Positions 43,534 to 56,719 of a DNA stretch of 64,000 nucleotides are shown here, piece after piece. Both the position numbers and the translations under genes were made by a program. Source of the stretch: Gnetum montanum (taxonomy: Eukaryota > Streptophyta > Gnetopsida > Gnetales > Gnetaceae); the NCBI GenBank assembly GCA_015680685.1, contig MNCI01002337.1, positions 126,905-190,904 on the forward strand, read 5' to 3'. The notes below the pieces were generated by a model. That model was not told where the DNA came from. It made no database searches and worked only from the letters and a program-made list of their open reading frames with translations. How positions within the stretch are numbered: the stretch's first letter is position 1; each line of letters begins with the position of its first letter.

Positions 43534-46500
43534 AACTATTTTTAAACATGCTTGAATTTTTCCCAATTATGTAATTGAAATTGAAATTGAATTTTATTAC
43601 ATTTATAGAGATCCAAAGGCCTAGATTGGATAGATGAAAAATATAGAGCATGAGTCTAATAGATATCATTTACAAAGTTACCAAGTGTTCTTAGTTGTAT
43701 CTTGAATTGCTCAATAAGATTATCAGTTATGATAATTCATTTTCTTTGAATACCTTCCATATACTTCCAATTATGTGTGGAAAGAGAAGGTCCTCATGAA
43801 ATATGACCATATAATAATACAAGTTGGATAAGGCTGCAAAAAGGTTTTTCCCTAATCTCCCATGCCAAAATTTATCTTTTGATACAATTTTTCTTAAAGA
43901 AAATAGAGCTTACATGCCACTTGAAACCTTTTGAGTAATAAGGACATTTCAATTATTAGTACTAGCAAATTCAAATTCCAAGTATTTATAAGATTCACAA
44001 ATATCAAGTCTTTTTTCCTCAAGGAAAAATTGTAATTTCTTTTTCTAGTATCACAAACTAGAATTTTAGTCTTATCAATATTAACTTTCGTACTCGATTT
44101 TTTGCAACAGTCATAGAGGATTTAAAGTATATAATTAAATCTTGTATCAGATTTTGCAATCAATGCCACATCATTTGCACATAAAAACATGTTTAAAAAT
44201 AACCCATTCACTAGCACATCATAAATTAGAGGCATTTTTCATTCATTCCTCCAATTCATCTATAAATATGCTAGAAATAGTAGATGATAAAGGACTTTCT
44301 TATTTAACTCCTATTAAACTTTTAATAATTATTTCTTCTTTAGCAAGATTATCTTTAATAAGAATGTTAATCATCTCATAGATTATTTTAGTAGTAGAAA
44401 GGAGATCTTATGAAATGTTAATGCTATTCATTCTCTTCCAAGGTTTATCTTAAGTAATAGAATCATGAGCCATAGAAAAATCAACAAAGTAGATAAAAGT
44501 CTTACACTTGGAGCTTTTTGCTTTCTCCATAGAATAATGCAAAGTTATCATATGGTCTAAGTAGAATGATTTCTCTTGAATCCTACTTGCAATTGACATA
44601 AACGCCTTGCATTTCTACCCATGAACTAATTTTATTCTATAAGATAGTGCCTAATAGCTTAGTGAAAAATGAATTGATTACAATAAATTAATAATTATAA
44701 AGATTTTTTCTATCTCCCTTTTTGAAAAGCAAGACTACTCAACTAGAACATCAAGAGTAATCCAAACCATGATGAAGCCCTTTATTAAGAAGGTTTTAAG
44801 CTACTTTTCACACCAATAGACCATCGTAGTAAAGAAGCTCTACTTATAATCCATTAACATCAACACCTTTCTCAAGAGATAAAATTTAAATTCCTATAGA
44901 AATATAATCAAGGGATAACTTAAAAATACTAAGGTTATCTTGCATAGAAAATGAAGCCTTTTGATAAAAAAGGTTTTTGAAAAAAAGTTTGAATAGTAGA
45001 TAATGAAAATCCCAACAATTTTTATATCCATTGTGGAAAGAATTCAAAAAGCTTTTTGGATTAAATTTGAGCTCATTGATCATTCTTTCTTATTCTTATT
45101 TAATGAACTTATTTTTAAAAAATTAAATAAGCTTTCTATAATTCCTTAGTAATGAAGCATCCAAATGTAGAGCTAAAATATCTTTACAAGCTATCAAAAA
45201 ATTGATATCAAACTAAGATTTTTTACAAGTAGGCCTCTTCTTAATTTGCACTTGAGCAACTATAGACAAAAGAAAATTAGTCAAATCTAGTTCATTTCTA
45301 TTGTTGATCAACATATTAGCCACACTTATTTGAAAATCCTAATGAAGGTCTTTTGTGAGATAACAAGTTCTATATTTATTTAGTCAATATGACATATTAA
45401 AGCAACAATAGTGAATTTAACATAATGATATGGAGATTCTGGAAGTATCTCTTCCACATAAAAGCTTTTATTGCATCTATATTATCATGACTAGATAAGA
45501 GAAGATCAATGCAAGAGTTATCTTGATGTCTAGTAAACATGAAATGATAAGAGAAAATAAATTTGCTAGTGTCATTAAGCATTAAAAAAATTAAAGCAAC
45601 GTTCCCATTCTAAGAAATGAATATGCCTTTGATTTGTAACATGATTATTAGATGATCTTTTATGAACTAAAAAGAGCTATTCATTAAACTTTAATTGAGG
45701 ATTCTACACAAGCCTTAAGATTTGATTTTTTATAACATGAGCATTAAAATCCCCAAAAAGAAAAACTTTACCAAGCCAAGAGAATTTTGTAATATCTTGA
45801 TCATAGTGCTAAAAAGAATTCTTTCATGAACATTAGCAAAATTTTAAATAGAAGAACCTCTGAATTGCCTTTAACTTTAACCAACAAATATTGGTTATTA
45901 TCATCAACTTTGTGCACCTTAATAGAATGATTTTTGGGTTTTCTAATTAAATAAGAAAGTCTACTAGAAGGTCTAAATGTGGCATTAGAATGCTTATTTT
46001 TAATTAAAATAATATGAAAGCCTAAAATAAATATAGTCATAGAATTTTCTTCTTTCCAAGTTTCAGCAAAAGTAAATAAATCAAAATCATTGAAGAATTA
46101 ACTAGTATCTAAAGTAGTAACTTTATTAGCCAATGAACCTTAAATAAACATTAATAAAGCCACATGTAATAGAAGAAAATCCTTATTTTGGAGGATTTTC
46201 CATTTCTTTGATAGCTACAATATATTTATAATTGAAGTAAGCAACTTTACCTTCAGCATGAGCTTGTTTAATGTTTTCTCATTATTTCTACTTTTTTGCA
46301 TACACTTTTTTGCTAAGAACTTAATTAAACCAACTATATTGTCCTTTCAAGATACTTATATTATTACAAATATTATCTCTTCCACACCAATCAACAAACT
46401 TAACAAGAATCTTTTGAGATTTATCCTCTTAGAACCAAGTCTATTTGCACTAAAAATTGAGATAGAAGAAATATACATTTTTTTCATGAAGAAATTTGGC

Positions 46501-47110
46501 ATGACCTACAAATGATTCTCATCTTGTTCTTCAATAATTTTCACAATTTGAAGATTCTGAATCTTGTCATGTTTTTCTTCATCTTCACATATTTTCTCAA
46601 TAACTACTTCTAAGCTTGAATGAGCACTTATGATTTTTGGTTCAAGGGTATCCAACTTTGATTGTAGAGTATCCATTCTAGTTTAAGCTTGAGTTTCTTT
46701 AATATTTGACAATGAATCTTTTAACTCTACTATTATTGGAATGGTTTGTATCTTTTTTTATCATGACTTCAATCATGGATTCCAATTGCAAAATCCTAGA
46801 AGCCATGAAGCTCAAAATTACAACCATGTTATTCCATTTCTTATATGAAATTGCAAATCCTACCATTAAAACCCTACTTCTTGTTCATCTCTAAACAACT
46901 TGAAATAGAATACATTGCTTTTGACTTAGCCTTGACATATAAATGGGTCAAAACCCTAGTAATTGATGCCTTAAAAGAAATTTTCCACCTAAGCTACTCA
47001 AATTTGTGATCCACCACGAGAATTTCAACATTAAATTAAATGTCAAATTACCAAAAGCCCAAATCATACCTATGATACATGAAATCACCTAATCGTAAAT
47101 CACCAAAAGC
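43534..47110 (-). mobile_element. Degenerate LINE, minus strand, copy 2
   Basis: Second copy of the LINE at 2065-5130, with a fuller RT. From the 5' end: ORF1 at about 46840-46230 (ESMIEVMIKK, then NLQIVKIIEEQDENHL, then the RDKI-type core), endonuclease at 46200-45390 (GFHIILIKNKHSNATFRP, LVKVKGNSEVLLF, SYHFMFTRHQDNSCIDLLLS), RT at 44760-43900. RT words include LHYSMEKAKSSKCKTFIYFVDFSMAHD, LLSTTKIIYEMINILIKDN and ESPLSSTISSIFIDELEE, with a decayed C-AND-VALIAKS block for YADD. The 3' end is at about 43563, with the GAAATT microsatellite. Confidence 0.78.
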
Positions 47111-47159
47111 CCAAATTCCCAAATTGTTAAATCATCAAAATTTGAGATCACTAAATTTG

Positions 47160-48451
47160 GATAGTGATAAGTGTTTTCCTAGAAAATTACATACTATAAT
47201 TTGTGAGGATGTTACAACTATTATCTTCATAAAGGCCATGGTATTGGAACTTGTCCTTTTCTCAATAAAAAATTTGTTCATGAGGAAAAGGAATAATAAT
47301 TTTTTTAGAAAAATAATAATAATGGTAGTTTTCAATAGGTGCAAATGAAATCTTCTTCAATGAGTCCTTATTCTTTTACTAATTTTTTAAAATATAATTG
47401 TGCTAGTAAACTCTTAATATTTAAAGAAAATTTCTCTTTAGAAAAAAAGAAATTTTTAGCAAGGACTAGTAATAAAAATGTTTATGTAGATAAATTTCAC
47501 TTAGTATAACAACAAAATAAGAGGTTTGTAGATACTAAGTTCAATTTAATAATCTTAAATATTTTTCCTTATCTCTCTGCTTCTACTACTACTCCAAATG
47601 TTTTTTTTATTAGATAATGCTTTTTCATCTATATTAGTGACATGGATTGTGACATAAATGTTGAGCTTGAAAAATCAAGGATGGGAGCCTCCTTGCCTAC
47701 ATCTCAATCTTAGTTTTATCCTAGAATGTTTGAAGCCTTTTTGATAGGTTGAGAGTAAAGATTGTTGAGGAGTATTTTTGAAATCAGTGTTTATTTGCAT
47801 ATTTTCTTATTTTCCAAGAGATTAATAGTTTAGTTCATGCTATTAGTTTTGTTGGTAAATGTATTTAAAAAAAAATGCATTGTTTTTTCTACTACTCAGG
47901 AAGTTAATAAAGAAGGTGTTGTCATTCTAGTTAATAAAAATTGGAACTAAAAAGTTTTGAATTTTGGCCTTAATAACCCTAAAAGGGTTAATAGGATTGC
48001 TTGTTATAGTAAAAAATAAGACTTTAAACTCTATAATATTTATGCTCCCAATAATTTGAAAGATTTATCAAAGGTTTCGAAGTATCTTTATCTCTACCTA
48101 AATTTATTTTGATAATTGAAGGTAATTTCAATATGGTTAAAATTCATTTAGATAAACTTAATGGTCTTCCTCCTAATATGTCTTCTTAATAAAAAGAAGA
48201 TTAGTATAATTTTAAAGAAAAATATTTTCTTTCTAATGTTAGCTCTTTATTCCCATATCATTCAAATGAGAAGCATTATACTTGGTGTAATTATTAGTAA
48301 GGAAATGATAGAATTTATTAGGAGCTTAATAGATTTTACAACTCTAATGTTCCTTTTTGGAAGTGTACAATAAAAGTATAAGTGTATACAAATGCTACTT
48401 TGTCAAACCATTTTCCTATTAACATTTTTCCCTATGGAATTAATTTTTGTT
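47160..48451 (+). pseudogene. L1-like LINE remnant, copy 2, first part
   Basis: Same order as copy 1: a knuckle GCYNYYLHKGHGIGTCPF at about 47210-47265 in which the first two Cys have become Tyr; LSW(R)VRGLFDRLRVK-type endonuclease start near 47715; DFKLYNIYAPNN near 48015-48055; then SNEKHYTW-NY and YNSNVPFW near 48265-48360. It stops at 48451, where E4 is inserted, and resumes at 57541. Confidence 0.75.
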
Positions 48452-49270
48452 TGATGAGCAGCAAGGTACCCCTACACTCAACTATATGAATACAAGTGTG
48501 TAGGTTCGATCCAGTCAAACTCCATGGATGGACTAGGTGTGGCACCTAGATAGTTATACATTGATCACAGTTTGTTGTCTTCCCACCTAGACTAGTGGTA
48601 GCTTTGTCACATATGGTTTAGTCTAGGGTGAGGCATATAATGTTGTCCTAATTCTACATTACTCTTGATAACAGAAAAGATAAACTGATTAAATTAATAA
48701 TGGAAGCAATAACCTAAATTAGCCTATGGTGATGGTATCCATCATTAACCATCAGTACACATCTTGGACTTCGTGGGATTACTATTGGGTGTGCCAAGTA
48801 TTCACACTTAATTGCTGGTGATTAAGGTGTACACATTTTGCTTAATGATAGGAAGAGTAAATAACAATAAATCAACTATTAACTAAAGAAGGCATTAAAT
48901 AATTCAAACAAAGAAATTAATCTAAGAGAATGCTGTAATGATGGAAATAATCTAGATCTTTATTGCTAGTCATGTACATGTCCAAGTACGTCACACTCAA
49001 ACAAAGGTGTCGTACAATTACAAACATCACACTATTGGCATGCACTAAGATTAACTAGCTGGAAAGAAAGAAACTAAAAACTAAATTTCCTAAAAGAAAA
49101 TAACTTCTAACTTCCCCAAAAATTAATTTCTCACTGTGCACCTAAGTGCTGTATATATAGGATAACATAGGAATCATGATATCGCATATACGATATCATA
49201 TCTAGGTTGCGATATTATGTACTCAATATCGCGTACCCAATATTAGAGCCTCACAAACTGTGATTCATCA
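48452..49270 (-). mobile_element. 3' LTR of E4
   Basis: 819 bp, TGATGAGCAGCAAGG to TGATTCATCA. Minus-strand TATATATA lies at about 49152-49159. The U3 array at 49170-49250 reads ATGATATCGCAT, ACGATATCATAT, TGCGATATTATG, CAATATCGCGTAC on plus. It aligns closely with the 5' LTR at 56720-57540. Confidence 0.92.
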
Positions 49271-49285
49271 TACCCCCATGATTGA
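49271..49285 (-). other. polypurine tract of E4
   Basis: The minus strand reads AATCATGGGGGTA just before the 3' LTR. It has one change (G to A) from the AGTCATGGGGGTA of E3. Confidence 0.85.
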
Positions 49286-49439
49286 ATAAAAACTCGTACT
49301 TGAGTTAATACAATGATAAATGAGTCTATTACAAAGCATGATGAAGGTATGGGATTATTAACTACTACTGTCTAACCATGCCACAGTATGGAAAACACAA
49401 AACTTGGACAGAAACACAAAATATAAAAATGCAAAATGT

Positions 49440-52400
49440 TGGATCTCATGTGGTTCTCGAAGGTGGTGGCTCCTCCATTGGTGCTTTCCCTTTGTCTACC
49501 CTTGCAAGCTTCTAAGATTGTTGACGGGTGAGAAGCACCTATAGTTTCTCTTCTTCTATCTAAGGATCATGCATGGTCCATGTTGATGTTCCAATGTTTG
49601 ATGGAGCTAGCACCTTCCACAGACATGGTAGCTATGGAAATATCTAATTTGTTTTGACATACTATGTAGCAAACTACCATCGTTCCTCCTCATAGGCTCT
49701 AGCTTTATCTTGTAATTCTTGGTAATTTGTTAGCCATTGAGCTAAGTTTGCTGCTACATCTTTTTGGTCATGGTAGCTTGTGTTGATCACTTCTAATTCA
49801 GATTTTGCAACTTCTAATTTTTGTAATGTTTTCTTATGTTCGACAAACTCTATCTCATACTTATTATAAGTGGTAGCTACCTGCTTCTCGAGCTCAGTTC
49901 TCGAGCACATTGGTATTAACATGGCTAAGTTGGCATATCACAGATTTGCAAACTCCATGTACTCTATTAAGTCTTAAATCTGTAGGTTCTAACTTTTCAG
50001 TTCTGCTTGATGGACAAAGGCATAAGTATCCAATACGACTCATCAGTCAATGTGTTAAGCACTAAAAGATTTAATGTGAGCCTTAGCCATATGGATCTCC
50101 TTTTTGATGATTTCCTTGTACATTCCCACCTAATCATGGAAGTGTTCTTTTAACTTCTCATGCTTATTGGCCTCATTTTTCCATGCACTTATCTCTATTA
50201 CCATCTTTTGATAGATGGTGCTAACCTCATCCATGGAGAGGGTTCTATTCTCCTTGGCCAAGCGATTCATATCTTGGTTGACCCGAACTAATTATTTTTG
50301 CATCTGTTGGAAACTTTCTTTGAGAACATTCTTCTATTTTTCAACTATTGTCAATCAAAGATTTTCAGTAGTAAATTGTTTATTCTCCTCTTGTAAGGCC
50401 TTGAGAGCTTTAGCATGTGTGTACATTTGAGCTTGTGCCTTTGAAGCATCTCAATCAGCCTATTCTTTCTCCCTTCCCACCTTTTTATTTTCTTCCAACA
50501 ATTTATTTAGTTGCTTGATTCTAAAAATTTCTAATTGGTCTACTGCAATAAATTGGAAAGGATCCCTTTATTTAGCTTGTAGGGCAATGATCTTTTCTTG
50601 CAATCTTTGCAACTCTACTTCTACGTGCTCAGCCCTAACTTTAGCCATGACCAATTTTCCTTTGGTGGAAATGAGATTTGATTGAGCTATTGTGACATCC
50701 TAGGGGATGTCAAACAAGGATGTCATAGCTTGTCTTGTCTCTAGCAAGTGATCCAAAACATCCTCATGTTCTGTAGGAGTCATTGAGGAACTAACCAAAA
50801 CTTGATCATCACATGCTCTTGCAAAATCTATTGGTGGAACAACAAGGATGTTAAATTATTCTTTGATGTGATCTGTGACCACCTCTATTGCACCTACTAC
50901 ATCCTGGTGTTGCATGACCATAATTATGGCACCTTCACTAGTTTCTAATTTGACTTGGAAGGATGCGGTATTTCTAGAGATCTATTAAGACCACTGGGAC
51001 TCTTCTCCTGAAATCAATGAAATGTGTCCACTTATAAGGTTGGCCAAAATAGTGGGCTGCATGACATCATCAATGACTCTGAATAGTTTTTTAGCATCAC
51101 AACTTTCCTAACTAACCATCTTAGTGATTATTGAGAGGTGACTGATAGACGACTGATAGTCTTGTTGCAGTGATGGTGATTATTGGACTTGCTAGCTTAT
51201 GGGTTGTGTGTTGGGCCCTACTTCCTATTGTTGGTTGGGTCCTACTATTTGTGGTGTAGTGGGCCCAACCATTCACTCTTCCTCTTGCTCAAATTACTCG
51301 CTAGTGTCTTTCCTGGGTGCCAGTGGTTTGAGTAGTTTGGCATATGAAGAATTTTGGGCTTTTCCAAGAACATCATTTGTATAGGCCAAGATTCCAACAT
51401 GTCTGCAAAGCTTCTTGATAAGATAAGGGAAAGGCAAGGAAAGCTTCCCTGTCTTTCTTTCTTTAAATCACCTTAATATTTCTGTCAAATATAAATGAGG
51501 TAGATTTGCATTAAATTTTTCCATCAAAATTGCATTGCCCTGCGCCACATAAGTAGATAATCTATTTAAAACTTTTGTGGGGAAAATGTGATAAGTGCCA
51601 ATGTTAAAGTAAATCCTATTTTCCAAGGTCAATTCTCCATAAAATTTATTCTCCTTGTTGTAGGTCCATTTTGACCATAATTTTCTTGCATTTGCATTTA
51701 AGCGAGTGGACAAGTGAGCAACCTTTGATTCCTCATTTGGAAGATTTAGGACCTTTGTAATGGCCTTTGTAGAAAAGTCAATGAAAACACCACCTACATT
51801 AGCAATGGTGCCTTCCTCTTTGCCATGCAAAAATTCATATGTTTCACCAAATACTAGTTATCACTTTCTAAGAGAATGGGCCATATTGAAGATGCCTTAA
51901 GTTGAGTCTTCACTGGTTTAGGGGAAAACTCAGTGAAAGGCCTAAAATTGAGCTCCATGATCATAGCTGCAAAGGTGGACTTCTCTTGAATGGCTTGAAG
52001 ACATTCTGGGAACAATGTAAGTTGTTGCCCTAGTTCTAGGGCTCTAACTTCACCACCTTTTGCATGGCTAGATTACACTATAATAAGGGTTTCCTAATGA
52101 ATACTAAATGAGTGGGCCTCTTGCTTTGCATGTTCTATGTGAGATTCTTAGCCTCTACCTCCTCTCGGGCATTTAGCTGCTCCTTGGGAAGGTCCTGCTC
52201 AATATCTTCTTTTTGGGGCCATTTATAATCACACAGAAATCATTATTACTAAGGTTTTGTAGAGAAATTTTTATCAATTCATACCTTACTCATTACCTTA
52301 ATTAATAGTCCATAAGTGCATAGTGTGATTTTTAAAGTTAGAAATATTTTCGAGAAGTGGCTCCAAAAGGTGTTATTGTTGACCTTACAATCATTTGGGT

Positions 52401-52520
52401 GGCTTGGGTGATTGATAAAAATTAGCTTGGCATTTAAACATAGAATGTTTCTTTGGTAAACATTGAATTTCTTACCCCTATGATATCCTTTGAATGATGG
52501 CAAATTTCAAAAAAAGTATG
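49440..52520 (-). pseudogene. Extra ORF of E4
   Basis: Minus-strand counterpart of the E3 extra ORF, better preserved in places. At 51830-51468 is a 120-residue open stretch: GGVFIDFSTKAITKVLNLP, then a W-containing segment, GTYHIFPTKVLNRLSTYVAQG and LPHLYLTEIL. It is followed by LPFPYLIKKLCRHVG. This layout (IDFS..I...L.LP ... FP.LI..LC...G) is that of the putative plant transposon protein domain. A Thr/Pro/Gln/Ser-rich linker and a long coiled coil follow, clear at 49922-49674 (EKQVATTYNKYEIEF, LQKLEVAKSELEVIN). An internal TATA lies upstream at 52727. Function unknown. Confidence 0.72.
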
Positions 52521-52724
52521 TGCACTTTCTACTGTAGTACCTTCCATGACTAAGTGGAACACTTCGAGTTCAATTAGGATCAGACAAAATTGAAATCAAA
52601 ATGTTAGGAAGTGAGATATTGCACTTGGAAGACGGAGATGTAAAGCTCTAAGTCAGAAAGGAAAATTTCAACAACTCCCCTAGTGTCAAATGAAAGAAAT
52701 GAACTTGAAGTAGATGGGGTTGTT

Positions 52725-52765
52725 AGTATATATAGGTTAGGGAGACGCAATATTGCATCCCCACC
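52725..52765 (-). promoter_or_regulatory. Internal TATA module of E4
   Basis: The minus strand has GGATGCAATATTGCGTCTCC, then TATATATA (52727-52734). The context TTTTGGTGGGGATG...CCTAACC parallels E6 13950-14060 (GTGGTGG... CCTGCAACC). Only one palindrome of the array, GCAATATTGC, is left. Position upstream of the extra ORF matches E3. Confidence 0.45.
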
Positions 52766-52769
52766 AAAA

Positions 52770-54130
52770 TGAATTGAATGTAGAGATTGAGTGGGAATAA
52801 GAAATTTTTGATATGTAATGAAGGATTGGAGATTAAATTGGAAGCTTTTGGGGTATTTATAAAGTTAATTTTGAGGCACCAGAAGTATGTCATGGTGAGA
52901 TCTTGTATGAAAATTTGTGAAAAGGGGCTAGGATGAAGGGTGTATAGTAATTGTTGAGGAATGATTGATTAAAATGATAAGAGAAATGATAGTTTTCTTA
53001 GATAAGTAGTTGGAGGGTGTAAAATAATGTGTCGTGTGCAATAGGGACAAGTTACACAAGTGGGTCCTCCCTAAAGAAGGCTCTAGCCTATGATGCCCTC
53101 ATGGAACCACACCTCTAATGTTCATGGACACTAGAGAAGTTGAATGCAACATATACCTATGAACAAAACACACATGTTAAAACCACTGAGTTGAGATAAT
53201 AACTCTACATTACACCAACCATAAGTTGTAAACACTTAGACAACAAGATGAGATGGACGTAAAAGGGATACAGAAATTGAGACATGAGGTTTCTAATGAT
53301 GCTCACAATGGAATCTTGTGTGTACTTAGTGGTTAAAAAAATGTGTCTAGCTTCCCAAGTTCCAAACCAAGTCTATACCACATTGCAATGACACCACATT
53401 ACTTCATCCCATTGACAAACAACCATAAGCCTACTAGAGTTGCAAGGAGTAACATCACTTGGCATTTTGTTCAAGAGAGGAGTGTCATAATGGCTCACTC
53501 TCTTTCTTTCTTCTCTTTCTCTCTTCTTTTCTTCTTCTTCTCTTTTCTCTCTCCTTTTCTTTTTGTTTTGTGTTTGGGTTGATGAAGTTGCCTTCCTTCA
53601 GGCATGGGTACATGTCTTTCCAGTGGGACCTATAGAAGCTTATTTAGTGCCATTTGAGTTGCTCTTACTCCCATTTTTTTGTTATATCTACAAGGATATA
53701 GTTACAACCTCGACAACATGATAGAACATATGGAAGTAGCCAATGAGAATCTATGAATCCCCTCGATGTCACAGCCTTGTCATTCCACCTTGGTCCTTCA
53801 CTCATCTCTCCATACATAATAATTATCAAATTATTTATAGTTAGATGATGAAAAATATTACCATTGTCACTAGAGTACAAACCTCTTATTAATGGAATAG
53901 GTGGATGGATTTCATGGTCTCAATGTCTAAATAATCAGTTCCTTATGACTAGGCAACATAGAGAAAAACCTCACCTAATGGGCAACATGATCAACTTATT
54001 CATGGTCGAGATTACAACGGAAAATTGAAAAAAATAATTAGAAAAAGTAAAAGAAATAGAGAAATGAAAAAAAAAAATCATAAAAAAGATAAAATAACAC
54101 TTAAGAATCCTAGAAATTAGAATGGAGGAT
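52770..54130 (-). other. 3' non-coding region of E4 upstream of the extra ORF
   Basis: Contains the conserved box (about 53055-53160; GGGAGGACCCACTTGTG on minus), a CT-rich simple repeat (53498-53570), the GTCCCACTGGAAAGACATG block (about 53612-53630), and a T-rich tract on minus at 53995-54115. It is colinear with E6 12577-13930. No gene seen. Confidence 0.6.
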
Positions 54131-54239
54131 GACCCCCATGACTAAACATTTGGTCATGGCTAGGATTAATAAGTGGATGAATAGGGTCCATGTGTGCATG
54201 AAATGTTAGGGGCCTGTCATGCCCCAACCATTAAGTGTC

Positions 54240-56603
54240 TATTGGTGGCATGGTGGCTGGGTAAAGAAATCATTGGTCATACACTTGATTATAGAAAGCA
54301 TAGTGGGGTAGGTTAGATGGTGTGTGTACATTATGAGAGAAATTTTGTCCACTATGACATCCTTGACTATATGGAAGTATGCATGGATCTATATGTCCCT
54401 TCACATTAGTGAATTCATTGGATTGTGTGGATGTTGGAGTGTGAGTTGTAGTCCTGGATATAGTGACAGGGGTTGTTGATGGGGCTAAGGAAGGTGTGGT
54501 ACCAAGTTTTCCTTAGGCTGGTTTAGAAGGCAAAGTAGGTTTAGAAGTGTGATTCTTCTTCTTATGGTCATGCCTAAAGAAGGGACACTTCCAACATTGT
54601 GGAGGGAACCTACTTTCCTTAATAGTAGCAACAAAAGTTACATCCTTTGGTTGGCATGGTGGTGTGGAATTATTCGATACATCTGATGGTGCTGTAGAAG
54701 GAGGTGAAGGATGAGAATATCGAGGGTAAGCAAAAGTGTGAGAAGTATGATGGTGATCCCTTAGGAGAAGACATGGGTCGATGGTACTTGGGAGAGTGAT
54801 AACATTGATTGGAGGTAGAGGATTCAGAACTAGTTGGAGAAATAGGATGCTGAACATAGTAGGCATTTGGTTTTGGCAGATAGGGAGAATGTGGCTGGCT
54901 AGATGGTGCCCTTCCCCACACTTGTAAGTTTTGTCACTATGGTGGAGTAAAGTGTTGAGGCTAGTAATAGCTCCCCTTAGGATAGTACAATGGGTTATGG
55001 GGTTGTCCATAATTACCTTGTGGAATAGGGATGCACCTAAACTGATACTTTTGTATGAATTTTGGGTGCAGCCTCCCTACCCAATGCTCATGTAGATGTG
55101 ACAAAACTGGGCAATGACCTTTTGGATGGTCATATAAATAGACATCACATCCATCCTCATTATTTTTAGTTGATCCTTTAGCCTCATTACCCTTAGCCAT
55201 TCTCCCTAGTTTCCAAACAATGTTCTTAATTGTTTCTAATTTTTGTGCCCTCTATCTATTGTGATTGCCATGTTTATTTTGGATGACCCTCTCCCTGGTA
55301 GTGTCTTCTAAGTTTACACTTTGTTCATTTGCCCATACGGTCATCTTGTTATGCTTTGCCTTAATTTCATTTATCAATTTTTTTATTGGAAAAGGTTGGG
55401 ACTGTATCACCCTTTTAGAATTAGGTGTTTCCTCTTCATTATAGTTCCGAACCCTTGTTGTTTCTAGATTTGGGTCCCACTTAAATGCTTTGGCATTCTC
55501 CTAGTTAGATAATTCTCTCTCTTCTTTTTCTAGACACTCTATTAGTTCTTTGACTTGGTGGCCTTGGAGCTTATATAGTTGTCCTTGGGCATACTTTCCA
55601 AGGTTCACCCTCGTTTCATTACTAAGCCCATCCATATTTTGGAGTATTTGCTCTTTCTTGGAGAACCTATGACCTAGACATTTCTTCAGCAAGACATAGT
55701 ATCTATCTAAGGTCATGTCCAAGGGTTCTTGTTGTTCTTGTTTCCATCTTTGGATTTGTCTCCTCAAGCCAGACACTTGCACATAGGTCTGGTATCTTTT
55801 AGTGAACATTTCCAACATGGTTGACCATTGTCTGATCAAATTTGGTTCTAATGATTTATACCACACTTCGGCTTTATTGATTACTATCCTAGGAAAGGGA
55901 TTAAGATTTTGTCATTTATTGTCCACATTGTTGAGCACACAAGTATCATGGAAAGCTTGTAAATGATGTTGTCTTGCAAATTTTGGAATATTATTCAGGT
56001 CAAGCTTAGGTAGTCAACTCTTCTTGTGATGCCTATGAGATATCTTAATGACCTCTGTGATGTACATTAGGCTTTTAGGGACTAACAAGGGTTTATCATC
56101 ATCAGACAAGTTGTAATTAAAGTCTATTTAATTATTGATGTTAATGGGGCCTATGTTCATGTTGATGACCTTGAGTATGTCAATGGGTTCAATTTTTTAC
56201 TTTTATTCTAACCCTTTTGTGGAGCTCTATCCCTATACCTATGTTCATCTTCATTAGAACTAGATGTTGAAGTTAAGTGGAAAGATGAAAAGGAGGAACT
56301 GGTAGGATAGCCATGGCTTCCATAATGTTCCTCTTGATCCCTTGGTTTATCATTTCTAAGTATCAAGGAGGTCTTAGGCCTTGAGTCCTCCCCTAGTTTA
56401 GGATTGATGTCATCTTCCTCAAGATTGTCTGCCTTAGGTGAATGTAGTCTTTGAGTGTCATTAGGATGGCCATGGTCATGAAAAATATCATCATAAAGTG
56501 GATCACTCCAATCTTCTTCATTGTATAGTTCATTAGTTCTCCAATGAATAAGTGCACTATATGGTTCATAATCATTTCCATGTGAGTGAAACATTATTGT
56601 CAA
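54240..56603 (-). pseudogene. gag: gag of gag-only element E4
   Basis: Starts near 56603 (MTIMFHSHGNDYE), with IHWRTNELYNEEDWSDP as in E6. Then a Ser-rich stretch, the core at 55866-55501 (MWYKSLEPNLIRQWSTMLEMF, LDMTLDRYYVLL, GLSNETRVNLGKYAQGQL), and a knuckle at 55149-55111, CDVYLYDHPKGHC, where the second Cys is Tyr. A Pro/Ser/His-rich tail follows, including PPQCWKCPFFRHDHKKKNH and LPHYAFYNQV. It has several frameshifts. The tail matches E6 gag closely, and E5/E7 gag much less. Confidence 0.85.
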
Positions 56604-56699
56604 TTTGTGGTGTGTGTTTGAATACTTCTTAAAAGATATATCATTAATACCCTTTTACAATGATCTTGTGTAATACAACTAATCTAGATAATTAACACC

Positions 56700-56719
56700 A
56701 TCCCTAGCAACAATGCCAA
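56700..56719 (-). other. primer-binding site of E4 (tRNA-Asp type)
   Basis: The minus strand TTGGCATTGTTGCTAGGGAT abuts the 5' LTR. It has transitions at the former CpGs relative to the tRNA-Asp complement. Confidence 0.82.

Noticed and set aside
53498-53570. CT-rich tract as a host promoter element
   Set aside because: It is a simple repeat at a fixed place in the 3' region of E4, matching the GAAA tract of E6 (13170) and GA tract of E5 (22141) by position.
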